64,000 nucleotides of DNA from Christiangramia gaetbulicola (lineage in GTDB: Bacteria > Bacteroidota > Bacteroidia > Flavobacteriales > Flavobacteriaceae). Below the pieces are notes generated by a model. That model did no database searches and was not told the DNA's origin. It saw nothing but the letters and a program-made list of their open reading frames with translations. Position 1 is the stretch's first letter. Every line of letters starts with the position of its first letter. The position numbers were made by a program, and so were the translations under genes. The stretch spans positions 62,001 through 126,000 of the forward strand of contig NZ_QBKQ01000002.1 in NCBI RefSeq assembly GCF_003054225.1, given 5' to 3'. Below are positions 17,055 to 25,265 of the stretch, in pieces.

Positions 17055-17752
17055 TAATTATTGTTTATTGTAGATAAACCGCCATCAACGCCTAGTGTCT
17101 GGCCGGTGATCCAGCTACTGTTATCGCTAAGTAAAAATGCAGCTAAGTTTGCAATATCTTTAGCTTCTCCAACTCTTTTAAGCGGATGCCTGTTATTCAT
17201 TTTTTCTCTTTTATCATCGTTGGATAATAATTTCTCCGCTAAAGGGGTATCGGTAAGAGAAGGAGCGATCACATTTACCCTGAAATTTGGAGCGTATTCT
17301 GCCGCTAGTGATTTGGCAAAACCTTCGATCGCGCCTTTTGCCGCGGCAACATTCGTATGGAATGGCATTCCAACTTTTACCGCCACTGTACTAAAGAACA
17401 CCAAGCTAGCCTGTGGAGATTTTTTCAGTTTATCCAGAACTCCCTGCACACTTCTAACCATTCCAAAAAAGTTTAGCTGCATTTCTTTTTCAAAACTTTC
17501 CGGTTTTATCATTTTGAAAGGTTTCAGGTCAATAGATCCTGGACAATATACGAATCCGTCGATCTGATCTGGAAGATCAAGGTCTTTGATATCATCTTTT
17601 AAAACATCAAAATCAAGATGGGTGATTTTATCGGTATCCAGGTCCCCGGTATTTCGGGATGCTACAATAATATTGTGGTCATTACTCAGAATTTCTGAGA
17701 TCTGAAATCCAATTCCGGTAGAGCCACCTATTAATAATATATTTTTTTTCAT
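17054..17752 (-). CDS. Photolyase-linked short-chain dehydrogenase lacking the catalytic Tyr
   Basis: 232-residue Rossmann-fold protein of the SDR superfamily. The cofactor loop GGSTGIG is at residues 9-15 and the usual C-terminal GQTLGVDGG closes it. In the catalytic YxxxK motif the tyrosine is replaced: the sequence reads NVAAAKG, so Val135 stands where Tyr is expected and Lys139 is kept; the Ser position reads ST (121-122). A conventional carbonyl reductase mechanism is therefore unlikely. I recall related SDRs beside photolyase genes in other bacteria with the same replacement. It lies 5 bases after the SRPBCC gene. Function unknown; a light or oxidative stress role is inferred from context. 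Confidence 0.85.
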   Translation of the reverse strand: MKKNILLIGGSTGIGFQISEILSNDHNIIVASRNTGDLDTDKITHLDFDVLKDDIKDLDLPDQIDGFVYCPGSIDLKPFKMIKPESFEKEMQLNFFGMVRSVQGVLDKLKKSPQASLVFFSTVAVKVGMPFHTNVAAAKGAIEGFAKSLAAEYAPNFRVNVIAPSLTDTPLAEKLLSNDDKREKMNNRHPLKRVGEAKDIANLAAFLLSDNSSWITGQTLGVDGGLSTINNN

Positions 17753-17757
17753 AATGA

Positions 17758-18267
17758 TTAGTTTAATATATCCTGTTTTAGGGTTTCTGTTTTTGAAATC
17801 TCTTCCTGGTATTCACCAAAAAGTTCCAGGAGCTTTTCCTGTCTGTAATCAAATATTTCCTGAAGCTTTGGTTTTACCAGGAAAGGATGGGCCATTTGTC
17901 CCAGTATTCCCATTGGTAATTTATAATCTATCACATCTTCCATTTCCACACCTCCGGGAATCGCCTTTATAAAGTGCTTATGGTGCCAGAGAGAGTAGGG
18001 TCCGAACCGTTGTTCGTCCACAAAATATTCTCCTTCTTTAACGTGGGTAATTTCGGTTACCCATTTTGTCTTGATACCGGCAATTGGTGTAACTATATAT
18101 TGGATAATTTGTCCCGGGAACATAGGCCGGTCTGCACCAGAAAGGATCTCAAATCCCATATAATCGGGAGTGATAACCTTCAGGTTGCGAGGGTCTGAAA
18201 GGAAGTTCCAGGCCTCTTCAACTGAAATAGGTGATTTCTGGGTGCTGTGTAAATTATAAAGTTTCAT
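17758..18267 (-). CDS. SRPBCC (START/Bet v1-like) ligand-binding protein, COG4276 type
   Basis: 169-residue soluble protein with the hydrophobic-ligand-binding SRPBCC fold: STQKSPISVEEAWNFLSDPRNLKVITP at the N-terminus, a beta-rich middle (WVTEITHVKEGEYFVDEQRFGPYSLWHH) and a long C-terminal helix (KLQEIFDYRQEKLLELFG). Such proteins occur in photolyase and carotenoid/light-response clusters of other bacteria. First gene of the SRPBCC-SDR-photolyase operon. The ligand is unknown. Confidence 0.85.
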   Translation of the reverse strand: MKLYNLHSTQKSPISVEEAWNFLSDPRNLKVITPDYMGFEILSGADRPMFPGQIIQYIVTPIAGIKTKWVTEITHVKEGEYFVDEQRFGPYSLWHHKHFIKAIPGGVEMEDVIDYKLPMGILGQMAHPFLVKPKLQEIFDYRQEKLLELFGEYQEEISKTETLKQDILN

Positions 18268-18297
18268 TCTTATTATTTGGGATAAAATTACATTTCA

Positions 18298-18333
18298 TTT
18301 TGTTTAAAAGGAAATAATTAAAGTTAAACAAAA
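18298..18333. promoter_or_regulatory. Perfect inverted repeat, candidate operator of the photolyase operon
   Basis: TTTTGTTTAA (18298-18307) and TTAAACAAAA (18324-18333) are exact reverse complements, separated by 16 bases, 31 bases upstream of the SRPBCC start. Reverse strand beyond it reads TATATTTTG, a -7-like box with one extra base. Arms 26 bases apart centre to centre suit a dimeric regulator binding on one DNA face. No regulator gene is in the window. Confidence 0.5.
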
Positions 18334-18358
18334 TATAAACCATTCTCTTGAAAAGCCT

Positions 18359-18366
18359 ATTTTTGT
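18359..18366 (+). promoter_or_regulatory. Candidate -7 box of the DUF2911 gene
   Basis: TATTTTTG matches TAnnTTTG, 53 bases before the ATG at 18419. It is divergent from the photolyase operon and only 25 bases from the inverted repeat at 18298-18333. Confidence 0.5.
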
Positions 18367-18418
18367 GTTCTTTTACAACAGCTTCTTGTTATATTTACTT
18401 AAACTAAAATTTAAAAGC

Positions 18419-19267
18419 ATGAAAAAACTATTATCTCTTGTATTCATTATGTGTCTTACAGTTTCTGTAAGTGCTCAGATACAAACTCCCCAACCAAGTC
18501 CGGCGATTAAGATCGAACAAAAGGTAGGGCTTACCGATGTTACCCTTGAATATTCCAGGCCTGCAATGAGAGGAAGAACCATATTTGGCGATCTTGTTCC
18601 CTATGGTGAGGTATGGAGAACCGGGGCAAATGCCAATACCAAGATCACCTTCAGTACAGATGTAATGATCAACGGGAAGAAACTAAAAAAAGGTTCATAT
18701 TCTATCTATTCGATCCCGAATAAAGATTCATGGGAAATGATGTTCTATTCCTCTACAGATAATTGGGGCGTACCTCAAAACTGGGATGAGTCTAAAGTAG
18801 CATTAAAGGCTAAAGCTGAAGTTACCAAGCTACCAATGACCATGGAATCTTTTACGATAATGATCCATGATCTTAAAAATGATTCAGCAAGTTTGAATTT
18901 TGCCTGGGCAAATACCAAAGCAACTTTATCTCTGGGAGTTCCTACAGAAGAAATTGCAACGGCCAGTATAGAAAAGGTGATGAATGGCCCAACAGCTAAT
19001 GATTATTTTGCAGCCGGAAGCTATTACCACGAAGCAGGAAAAGATCTTAATAAAGCTTACGAATGGGTGAGCAAAGCTACCGAAATGGCAGGGGATCAGG
19101 CGTTCTGGATGTTAAGAAGAAAGTCTTTGATCGAAGCCGAAATGGGTAAAAAAGATCAGGCGATCGCGACCGCTAAAAAGTCTTTGGCTTCTGCTGAAAA
19201 GGCTAATAACGCCGATTACGTGAAAATGAATAAAGAATCTATTGCGGAGTGGGAAGGAAGTAAATAA
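18419..19267 (+). CDS. Secreted DUF2911 domain protein
   Basis: 282 residues with a signal peptide (MKKLLSLVFIMCLTVSVSAQ, cleavage after about 20). Residues ~25-165 form the DUF2911 beta-domain (VTLEYSRPAMRGRTIFG ... VWRTGANANTKITFSTDV), a common periplasmic domain of unknown function in Bacteroidetes. The C-terminal third is helical and TPR-like (AAGSYYHEAGKDLNKAYEWVSKATEMAG ... KKDQAIATAKKSLASAEKA). Start at 18419 gives the clean signal peptide; translation from farther upstream would bury it. Confidence 0.9.
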   Translation: MKKLLSLVFIMCLTVSVSAQIQTPQPSPAIKIEQKVGLTDVTLEYSRPAMRGRTIFGDLVPYGEVWRTGANANTKITFSTDVMINGKKLKKGSYSIYSIPNKDSWEMMFYSSTDNWGVPQNWDESKVALKAKAEVTKLPMTMESFTIMIHDLKNDSASLNFAWANTKATLSLGVPTEEIATASIEKVMNGPTANDYFAAGSYYHEAGKDLNKAYEWVSKATEMAGDQAFWMLRRKSLIEAEMGKKDQAIATAKKSLASAEKANNADYVKMNKESIAEWEGSK

Positions 19268-19289
19268 TTTTCTCCTAGTTTATAATATT

Positions 19290-19387
19290 AAAGGTTTTCC
19301 TATATTATTTCGTCAAGCTGAATTTATTTCAGTTTCTCATAAGGTCCTGAAAATAGTTCAGGAAGACGGGTAAACAGGAAAACCTTT
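19290..19387. terminator. Long inverted repeat, possible bidirectional terminator
   Basis: AAAGGTTTTCCT (19290-19301) and AGGAAAACCTTT (19376-19387) are perfect 12-base inverted arms, the right one running into a T-run, between the convergent DUF2911 and Gfo/Idh genes. The 74-base interior is a second palindromic element (19311-19367). Confidence 0.55.
19311..19367. repeat. REP-like intergenic palindromic element
   Basis: The element begins CGTCAAGCTGAA, has an inner palindrome CTGAATTTATTTCAG (19318-19332), then CCTGAAAATAGTTCAGG (19346-19362) and ends AAGACG, so its tips CGTC/GACG pair. This resembles the dispersed GTCA-GCTGAA...TTTCAG / CCTGAA...TTCAGGATGACG elements I know from intergenic regions of many Flavobacteria genomes. 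Only one copy is in this window. Confidence 0.55.
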
Positions 19388-19388
19388 T

Positions 19389-20357
19389 TTAATACTCTAA
19401 ACCGATCTGTTCTCTGATGGCATCAAGAAGTTCCATCAATCCAAGGGTTTTATCAAGTGGCCAGATGTCACTTTCTGTTTTTCCCTGTTGCAGCATTTTA
19501 GTTACATGCTCCGCTTCAAAATTGTATCCCCTGGTCTTTACTCCAAAATCAAAAGTTTCTTCATTTCCTTCAGAAGTGATCCTTACAGAGGTAGGCTCAT
19601 GAAACCTGGAGTTTAAAAATATCTTTCCTTTTTCCAGTTCTATTTCTCCAGTAGTGGGAGTCTTTTCCAATAAGGTTGAAAACAATTCTGCCTGGACTCC
19701 ATCATTGTAATTGAACCTGATATCACAGGACGCATCCACATTGGTTTCGGTGAATCTAGCTTTTGCCTCAATTTTATCGGGTTTTCCAAGAAGGCTGTAA
19801 GCCAAAAATACCGGGTAGATCCCAATATCAAGGAGACTACCGCCGCCAAGGTCCTTATTAAACAGGCGCTTGGATTTGTCAAATTCCGCCTTAAATCCAA
19901 AATCAGCTTTTAAAGACTTGATCTTTCCCATTTCGCCGGACTGCACCTTATCCATCACCAATTGAAAATGGGGTAGAAACCTGGTCCATAAAGCTTCCAT
20001 CAGGAAAACACCTTCTTTTCGGGAAAGCTTAATCATTTCACGAGCTTCCTTAATATTCATGGCAAAAGGCTTTTCACATAATATTGCTTTGCCATTTTTT
20101 AAACACTGCACGGTAAGCTCATGGTGAAATACATGCGGCGTCGCGATATAAATGACGTCTACCTTCTCGTCCTGCATTATTTGCTCGTAGGAGCCATAGC
20201 CTGCTTTTGCACCATGTTTTTCAGCAAAAGAAAGTGCATTCTCACTACTTCTACTGGCTACGGCATATAGTTGTGCGGTCCTGGTTGCAGAAAGATCTTC
20301 AGCAAATTTGTTCGCGATCTTTCCCAGACCTATGATTCCCCAATTTACCTTTTTCAT
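19389..20357 (-). CDS. Gfo/Idh/MocA family NAD(P)-dependent oxidoreductase
   Basis: 322 residues. N-terminal Rossmann domain with WGIIGLGKIANKFAEDL (residues 6-22) and the catalytic EKP motif at 95-97 (CEKPFAM), followed by the C-terminal beta-sheet substrate domain (GGGSLLDIGIYPVFLAYSLLG). Closest impression is the dihydrodiol dehydrogenase-like branch, which acts on sugars or cyclic diols; the substrate is unknown. It overlaps the symporter gene by 4 bases, suggesting oxidation of something imported by it. Last gene of the PIG-L/symporter operon. Confidence 0.9.
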   Translation of the reverse strand: MKKVNWGIIGLGKIANKFAEDLSATRTAQLYAVASRSSENALSFAEKHGAKAGYGSYEQIMQDEKVDVIYIATPHVFHHELTVQCLKNGKAILCEKPFAMNIKEAREMIKLSRKEGVFLMEALWTRFLPHFQLVMDKVQSGEMGKIKSLKADFGFKAEFDKSKRLFNKDLGGGSLLDIGIYPVFLAYSLLGKPDKIEAKARFTETNVDASCDIRFNYNDGVQAELFSTLLEKTPTTGEIELEKGKIFLNSRFHEPTSVRITSEGNEETFDFGVKTRGYNFEAEHVTKMLQQGKTESDIWPLDKTLGLMELLDAIREQIGLEY

Positions 20358-22057
20358 GTTGTCTTTAATTCAGTTTTATTCTTCGTAAAAAGCTGTATGA
20401 AATAAGCGATAGCCATCACCAGTGCACATCCAAGAACATTGAGCCATAAATAGGGCATAAGCTCAAGTTCAAAAACCAGGAATATGATCGCCTGGGTAAT
20501 GATAGCAGCGATAAATACCGCGTTGCTTTTTACAGGTTTTATGAAAAATGCCAGCAGGAATATTCCGAGTACATTTCCGTAGAAAAGACTTCCAATTATA
20601 TTTACCAGTTGAATAAGGTTATCAAAAAGATCGGCGAGACTGGCAAAAGCAATGGCAATGACACCCCACATCAAGGTAAACCACTTAGATGCTGCCAGGT
20701 AATGTTCTTCACTTTTGGCCTCTTCATGGTTACGTCTGTAAAGATCTATAACCGTAGTAGAAGCAAGCGCGTTAAGTTCTGATGCCGTGGAAGACATGGC
20801 CGCAGATAGTATCACCGCCAGTAAGAGGCCGATAAATCCTCGTGGCAGGTTATTCAGAATAAAGTGGATAAATACATAATCCTTATCATTACTTTCAGCA
20901 TCTTCATCTGAAGCGTCTATGAATAATTTGGCTTCTTCCCGAACTTCTTTCTGCTGCTTCTCAAGCTGAAGGTATTCCTTTTCAAAATCGGCCGTTTGAG
21001 CTTCATTGTAAGAAGATCTATTTTCAGCATATTCCAGGCTTATATTTTGTTTTCTTTCCTGTATTTCGTCATTTACCAGCATAAGGTCCTTATACTGTTC
21101 AGCGTAATTTGAATTCAGTACAGTTTCTGTCGCGGCGGGATTAAAGTTTAAAGGAGCGGTATTGAACTGGTAGAAAACAAAAACCATAACACCTACCAGA
21201 AGTATAAAGAACTGTAATGGGACTTTGAGTAAACCGTTAAAGATCATTCCCAACTGACTTTCCCTGACAGATCCGCCTGAAAGATATCTTTGTACCTGGC
21301 TTTGATCTGTTCCAAAATAGGAGAGAGCCAGGAAGCTTCCGCCTATGAGTCCACTCCAGAGGGTGTAGCGATTCTCAAAATCGAACGAATAGTCCAGCAC
21401 ATTCATTTTACCACCTTTGCCAGCGATTTCCAAAGCATTAGTGAAACTTACCGAATCTGGCAGGTAACTTAAGATTATAAAAAAAGCGACGACCATACCG
21501 GTGAATATCACCGCCATCTGTTGCTTATGGGTTACGCTTACGGCTTTGGTTCCCCCAGAAACGGTATAGATAATTACCAGCACCCCAATAATTACGGTTA
21601 ACGTAGTGAGGTTCCATCCAAGTACAGCTGAAAGAACGATAGCCGGTGCAAAAATTGTAATACCGGCAGCAAGACCTCGTTGTACAAGGAAAAGAATCGC
21701 AGTTAAGGTCCGTGTCTTACGATCGAACCTTGATTCGAGATATTCGTAAGCGGTATAGACCTTCAGCCGGTGATATATAGGGATAAAAACCATACAAATG
21801 ATCACCATGGCGATAGGCAATCCAAAATAGAACTGCACAAAGCCCATCCCATCATGAAAGGCCTGTCCCGGGGTGGAAAGGAAAGTGATCGCGCTGGCCT
21901 GGGTAGCCATAACCGACAGACCTATGGTCCACCATTTGGCATTTTTACCTCCACCTATATAATCTTCGACATTCTTACTTCCACGTGATTTATATACTCC
22001 ATACCATACAATAAAGGCTATAGTTCCGGTAAGGATGATCCAATCTATTAACTGCAT
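20354..22057 (-). CDS. Sodium:solute symporter (SSS family)
   Basis: 567-residue inner-membrane transporter using a sodium gradient. About 13-14 hydrophobic segments with the SSS signature region (GLSVMATQASAITFLSTPGQA near residue 50, LSYFGTDQSQVQRYLSG, and AMSSTASELNALAST). An unusual hydrophilic insert of ~90 residues rich in Glu, Gln and Lys (about 315-400, predicted coiled coil) interrupts the membrane domain between helices. The substrate is unknown, probably a sugar or sialic/amino-sugar-like compound given the deacetylase and oxidoreductase in the same operon. One base separates it from the 35-residue gene upstream. Confidence 0.92.
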   Translation of the reverse strand: MQLIDWIILTGTIAFIVWYGVYKSRGSKNVEDYIGGGKNAKWWTIGLSVMATQASAITFLSTPGQAFHDGMGFVQFYFGLPIAMVIICMVFIPIYHRLKVYTAYEYLESRFDRKTRTLTAILFLVQRGLAAGITIFAPAIVLSAVLGWNLTTLTVIIGVLVIIYTVSGGTKAVSVTHKQQMAVIFTGMVVAFFIILSYLPDSVSFTNALEIAGKGGKMNVLDYSFDFENRYTLWSGLIGGSFLALSYFGTDQSQVQRYLSGGSVRESQLGMIFNGLLKVPLQFFILLVGVMVFVFYQFNTAPLNFNPAATETVLNSNYAEQYKDLMLVNDEIQERKQNISLEYAENRSSYNEAQTADFEKEYLQLEKQQKEVREEAKLFIDASDEDAESNDKDYVFIHFILNNLPRGFIGLLLAVILSAAMSSTASELNALASTTVIDLYRRNHEEAKSEEHYLAASKWFTLMWGVIAIAFASLADLFDNLIQLVNIIGSLFYGNVLGIFLLAFFIKPVKSNAVFIAAIITQAIIFLVFELELMPYLWLNVLGCALVMAIAYFIQLFTKNKTELKTT

Positions 22058-22058
22058 A

Positions 22059-22166
22059 TTAGGCGAAATAATTCATTATTAAATAAAACGCCAGTATGTA
22101 GATCGCGTTGGCGACAAGTACCAGGGTGTAGCTCTTTTTCCAATGGTAAGTTTCAGGTTTTTCCAT
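22059..22166 (-). CDS. 35-residue single-span membrane protein, putative symporter partner
   Basis: Very short ORF starting with ATG at 22166: a polar N-terminus (MEKPETYHWKKSYT) followed by one hydrophobic span (LVLVANAIYILAFYLIMNYFA) to the C-terminus. It shares one base (TAATG) with the PIG-L stop and ends one base before the symporter start, so it is coupled on both sides and fills the gap exactly. These constraints make it a real gene. A role as an accessory subunit of the symporter is inferred from position and size. Confidence 0.75.
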   Translation of the reverse strand: MEKPETYHWKKSYTLVLVANAIYILAFYLIMNYFA

Positions 22167-24655
22167 TATTTACCTATTGAGATTAGATTCGCAAAAAGTC
22201 TGAAGGCTCCGGGAACGGCTTCCGGAAATTGTCTGAAAAAGCTGATTCCGGTATAGATGTAATATCCTTCACCGTATTCTGCTACCAGCAGGCTGCCATT
22301 GCTAGGCGTTTCTCCTTCATCATGCATGCTGAAGATAGGAGTGAAATTTTCATCCCAGCTGCCTGGAAAATACAATCCGCGTTCCTGTACCCAGCCATCG
22401 AAATCTGCTTTGGTAAGTTTATTAGGCGTATTTAAAACAGGATGATCTGGGGCTAAAAAACTAACCTCGGCATTTTCATTGGTGACCCGGTTTCGGGATA
22501 AGCTCAATTTGTAAGGTGAAAGATCATTCACCACCAGGCCGCGATTGGTATTATACTGCACGATCATCGTGCCGCCATCTTTCACGTATTCATGTAATAT
22601 ATCCTGTTTGAATTTAAGGGCGCCTATAACATTAAAAGCTCTTATTCCCAAAACCACCGCATCATATTTCTTAAGGGAATTAGCAGTAATATCTTGAGGG
22701 GAAATCTTTGTGACCGTATATCCAATTTGTTCCAGGCTCTCTGGTACCACGTCTCCGGCACCTTCGATATAAGCTATATTCTGTCCTTTTTTACTGATAT
22801 TAAGTTTCACAAGTTTCAGGCTTGCAGGAACTATCAGGTTTTGATCGGGGATATGTTCGTAATTGATCTCCACCAGATTTTGGCTATATACTTTCCCGTT
22901 AATGGTAGCTTCAGGAATAAGCCTGGTCTCGTTCTGACCTTCTGGAGGTGTTATTTTAAATCTTAAATTCTCGGTACCGCCAGATGTTTCTATTGAAAAA
23001 CTGGTTTTTATAGGTTCTACCTTCCAGCCATTACCGGCCCTAAGGTTTAACTCTCCTTTTAAATTCGACCTTTTTGAAGTAACCTGTATACTGATCTCTT
23101 TGGGTTCAACCGTATTGAAAATAAGCACATCCTCTTTAAATTTTAGATCTACTGGGGGTACGACCTCAAAATTCTTATAGGTTTCTCCATAAACATTGTC
23201 ATTATATTTATAGACAACCGGTCTATCGAAACTTACAGGAGTTCCGTTAAGCGATAAGTTGAAAGTTGCCTTGGTATTTAAAGGAGTCTCGGGCAGCCCC
23301 CTTAATTTCTGATCATTTACCGTGTACATACCCATGGTTCCGGTTTCTTCCAGCCAGTAAGGTGTCGTATATTCGGCCGTAGGAGGGATCCTGAAAGTCA
23401 TATTGCTATCCCAGCCATTATTATTTTTAAGGCTTACCTGAGGTTTCATTACCGAATTGTTCGGAGTTAATTCCACCGAATTCAAAACGATATCCATGTT
23501 ACTTCTGTTTATCGCTTCCAGGTTTACCTGTAGTTCTTCAGATGGCGTGATAAAAGGCTTTTCTGCAACCGCCTCCAAATAAAGACCGGAGCAGGCGTAG
23601 ATGATATCTTTGATCTCTTCAGTTTTCACCTCTTTCCAGTGACCATCTTCCAGGTCCTGTATTAAATTATAAGCCTGCACAAGTTGTGGGAGACTTTTGG
23701 ATGGATCGGCAAAATCAAAATCATTTTCAACTTCGGCAAGTATCTTCCCGATCTCTTCACCGCCTTTTACCCGATTCCAGCTGGTGTCAATTCCGTCGAA
23801 AACATCAGCTTCTTTTGATGGCATATCTCCCTTTAAAAGTTCGAGATACTCCATTTGCTTTCCACGGCTACCGGTGCTTCCAAATCCCTGTGAACGATGC
23901 TGACTTCTGCTGATGGAAGCGATCTCGGTGTTAGACATTCCTCGTAATGGAAAATAGGTGCCGGTATCGAAGCTCAGGAACTTGGATTTGTCTGCAGCTG
24001 CAAATGCTTCATCTCCTCCATAGAACCAGGGAGAGGTATTAAAGAAAAGTCGTTTGGGTTGAAAAGGTTTTACATAATCAAGTTGCTCCTGGTAGGCCGT
24101 CTTTTTCCCGGCAAGATCAAATGCCTCTACACTCAATATGGCAGAAGAGGTATGATGACCATGGGTGCTGCCCGGGGTTCTATGATCGAACCTGTTTATT
24201 ATTACATCGGGTCTGAATTTCCTGATGATCCAGACCACATCGCTTAGAACAGCGTCTTTATTCCAGATCTCTAAAGTTTCTGAAGGTGCTTTTGAATACC
24301 CAAAATCATTTGCGCGGGTAAAGAATTGTTCCCCGCCGTCCACTCGTCGTGCCGCGAGTAACTCTTGGGTTCGTATTAATCCAAGTTGTTCCCTTAATTC
24401 GGGACCTATAAGATTCTGGCCACCGTCACCCCTGGTGAGGGATAAATAAGCTGTTCTCGCATTTTTCTCATTAGAAAAATAGGAGATAAGCCTGGTGTTT
24501 TCATCATCGGGATGTGCCGCGATATATAAAACTGAACCTAGAAAATTCAGTTTTTTAATATGATTATATATTTCTGAAGAACTCCATTTTTCCGGAGCCT
24601 GCGCTTTACTGAATGAAAAGCAAAGAAGGATCAGGACAAAAACTAATTTCCGCAT
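22166..24655 (-). CDS. Secreted PIG-L/LmbE family deacetylase, long form
   Basis: 829 residues with a signal peptide (about 1-19). Zinc-dependent N-deacetylase domain at ~40-300: motif AHPDDE at 47-52, and HGHHTSSA near residue 166 supplying further zinc ligands; such enzymes remove acetyl from GlcNAc-type sugars. The long C-terminal half has Ig-like beta domains and, near the end, a ThuA/glutamine-amidotransferase-like region (YDAVVLGIRAFN ... GGTMIVQYNTN). The substrate is unknown. First gene of the operon with the symporter and oxidoreductase, consistent with deacetylation of a sugar outside the inner membrane before import. Confidence 0.88.
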   Translation of the reverse strand: MRKLVFVLILLCFSFSKAQAPEKWSSSEIYNHIKKLNFLGSVLYIAAHPDDENTRLISYFSNEKNARTAYLSLTRGDGGQNLIGPELREQLGLIRTQELLAARRVDGGEQFFTRANDFGYSKAPSETLEIWNKDAVLSDVVWIIRKFRPDVIINRFDHRTPGSTHGHHTSSAILSVEAFDLAGKKTAYQEQLDYVKPFQPKRLFFNTSPWFYGGDEAFAAADKSKFLSFDTGTYFPLRGMSNTEIASISRSQHRSQGFGSTGSRGKQMEYLELLKGDMPSKEADVFDGIDTSWNRVKGGEEIGKILAEVENDFDFADPSKSLPQLVQAYNLIQDLEDGHWKEVKTEEIKDIIYACSGLYLEAVAEKPFITPSEELQVNLEAINRSNMDIVLNSVELTPNNSVMKPQVSLKNNNGWDSNMTFRIPPTAEYTTPYWLEETGTMGMYTVNDQKLRGLPETPLNTKATFNLSLNGTPVSFDRPVVYKYNDNVYGETYKNFEVVPPVDLKFKEDVLIFNTVEPKEISIQVTSKRSNLKGELNLRAGNGWKVEPIKTSFSIETSGGTENLRFKITPPEGQNETRLIPEATINGKVYSQNLVEINYEHIPDQNLIVPASLKLVKLNISKKGQNIAYIEGAGDVVPESLEQIGYTVTKISPQDITANSLKKYDAVVLGIRAFNVIGALKFKQDILHEYVKDGGTMIVQYNTNRGLVVNDLSPYKLSLSRNRVTNENAEVSFLAPDHPVLNTPNKLTKADFDGWVQERGLYFPGSWDENFTPIFSMHDEGETPSNGSLLVAEYGEGYYIYTGISFFRQFPEAVPGAFRLFANLISIGK

Positions 24656-24672
24656 TAGATTAAGGGTTTTAC

Positions 24673-24680
24673 CAAATATA
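24673..24680 (-). promoter_or_regulatory. Candidate -7 box of the PIG-L operon
   Basis: Reverse strand reads TATATTTG, perfect TAnnTTTG, 18 bases upstream of the PIG-L start. A TTG lies 16 bases upstream of it, shorter than the usual spacing. Confidence 0.45.
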
Positions 24681-24725
24681 AAAACTTTAAAACCTCCAAT
24701 CCGAATAATTTAGTCTTCTTTTGGT

Positions 24726-25265
24726 TTAGAGGGCATCTTTGCCTTCGTCATGCCTTCTGTGAGTTTCGATAAGCGAAACTGCTTTTTGAAGAATAAGGTT
24801 ATTAGGATAGGTGATCAATTCTCCATCTGATGTTCTTAAATGCAGATGGAATGCTTTAATATCTTCAATTTCGGCCTCTATGGGAAGATCCTTATCATGT
24901 ATCTTAATCGTATCTCCAATTTTGTAAGGGAACGAGAAGAACATGATGATCCCTGAGGTTATGTTGCTTAATATAGACCAGATCGCGAATAAGGCAACTC
25001 CAATTACCGCGAAAGTAGAAGAGAAAATAAGAGCCAGTTCAGACAAACCTACGCCCCAGGCGAAAGAAAGTAAAAATGCCGCGATCAGGAAAATAAGGAT
25101 ATTGATGTACTTGAACATCAATCTGGTCCTGGTGATATTGATTTCACTTCGTTTTCCTACTTTGTTTGCTGCCTTCCTTAATACAAACTGAATGATCATT
25201 AAAAGGATGATAACTGCAATCGTGTAGATTAATTCGTCGCGATAAGTTAAGAATACTTCGTACAT
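24726..25265 (-). CDS. Small mechanosensitive channel (MscS family)
   Basis: 179 residues. Three hydrophobic segments (about 12-30, 48-70, 75-95), then the MscS beta domain with FSFPYKIGDTIKI and IEAEIEDIKAFHLHLRTSDGELITYPNNLI, the family signature. It is shorter than E. coli MscS (286), lacking most of the C-terminal cage domain. Predicted to open under membrane tension on osmotic downshock. Its start overlaps the stop of the upstream lipoprotein gene by one base. Confidence 0.9.
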   Translation of the reverse strand: MYEVFLTYRDELIYTIAVIILLMIIQFVLRKAANKVGKRSEINITRTRLMFKYINILIFLIAAFLLSFAWGVGLSELALIFSSTFAVIGVALFAIWSILSNITSGIIMFFSFPYKIGDTIKIHDKDLPIEAEIEDIKAFHLHLRTSDGELITYPNNLILQKAVSLIETHRRHDEGKDAL

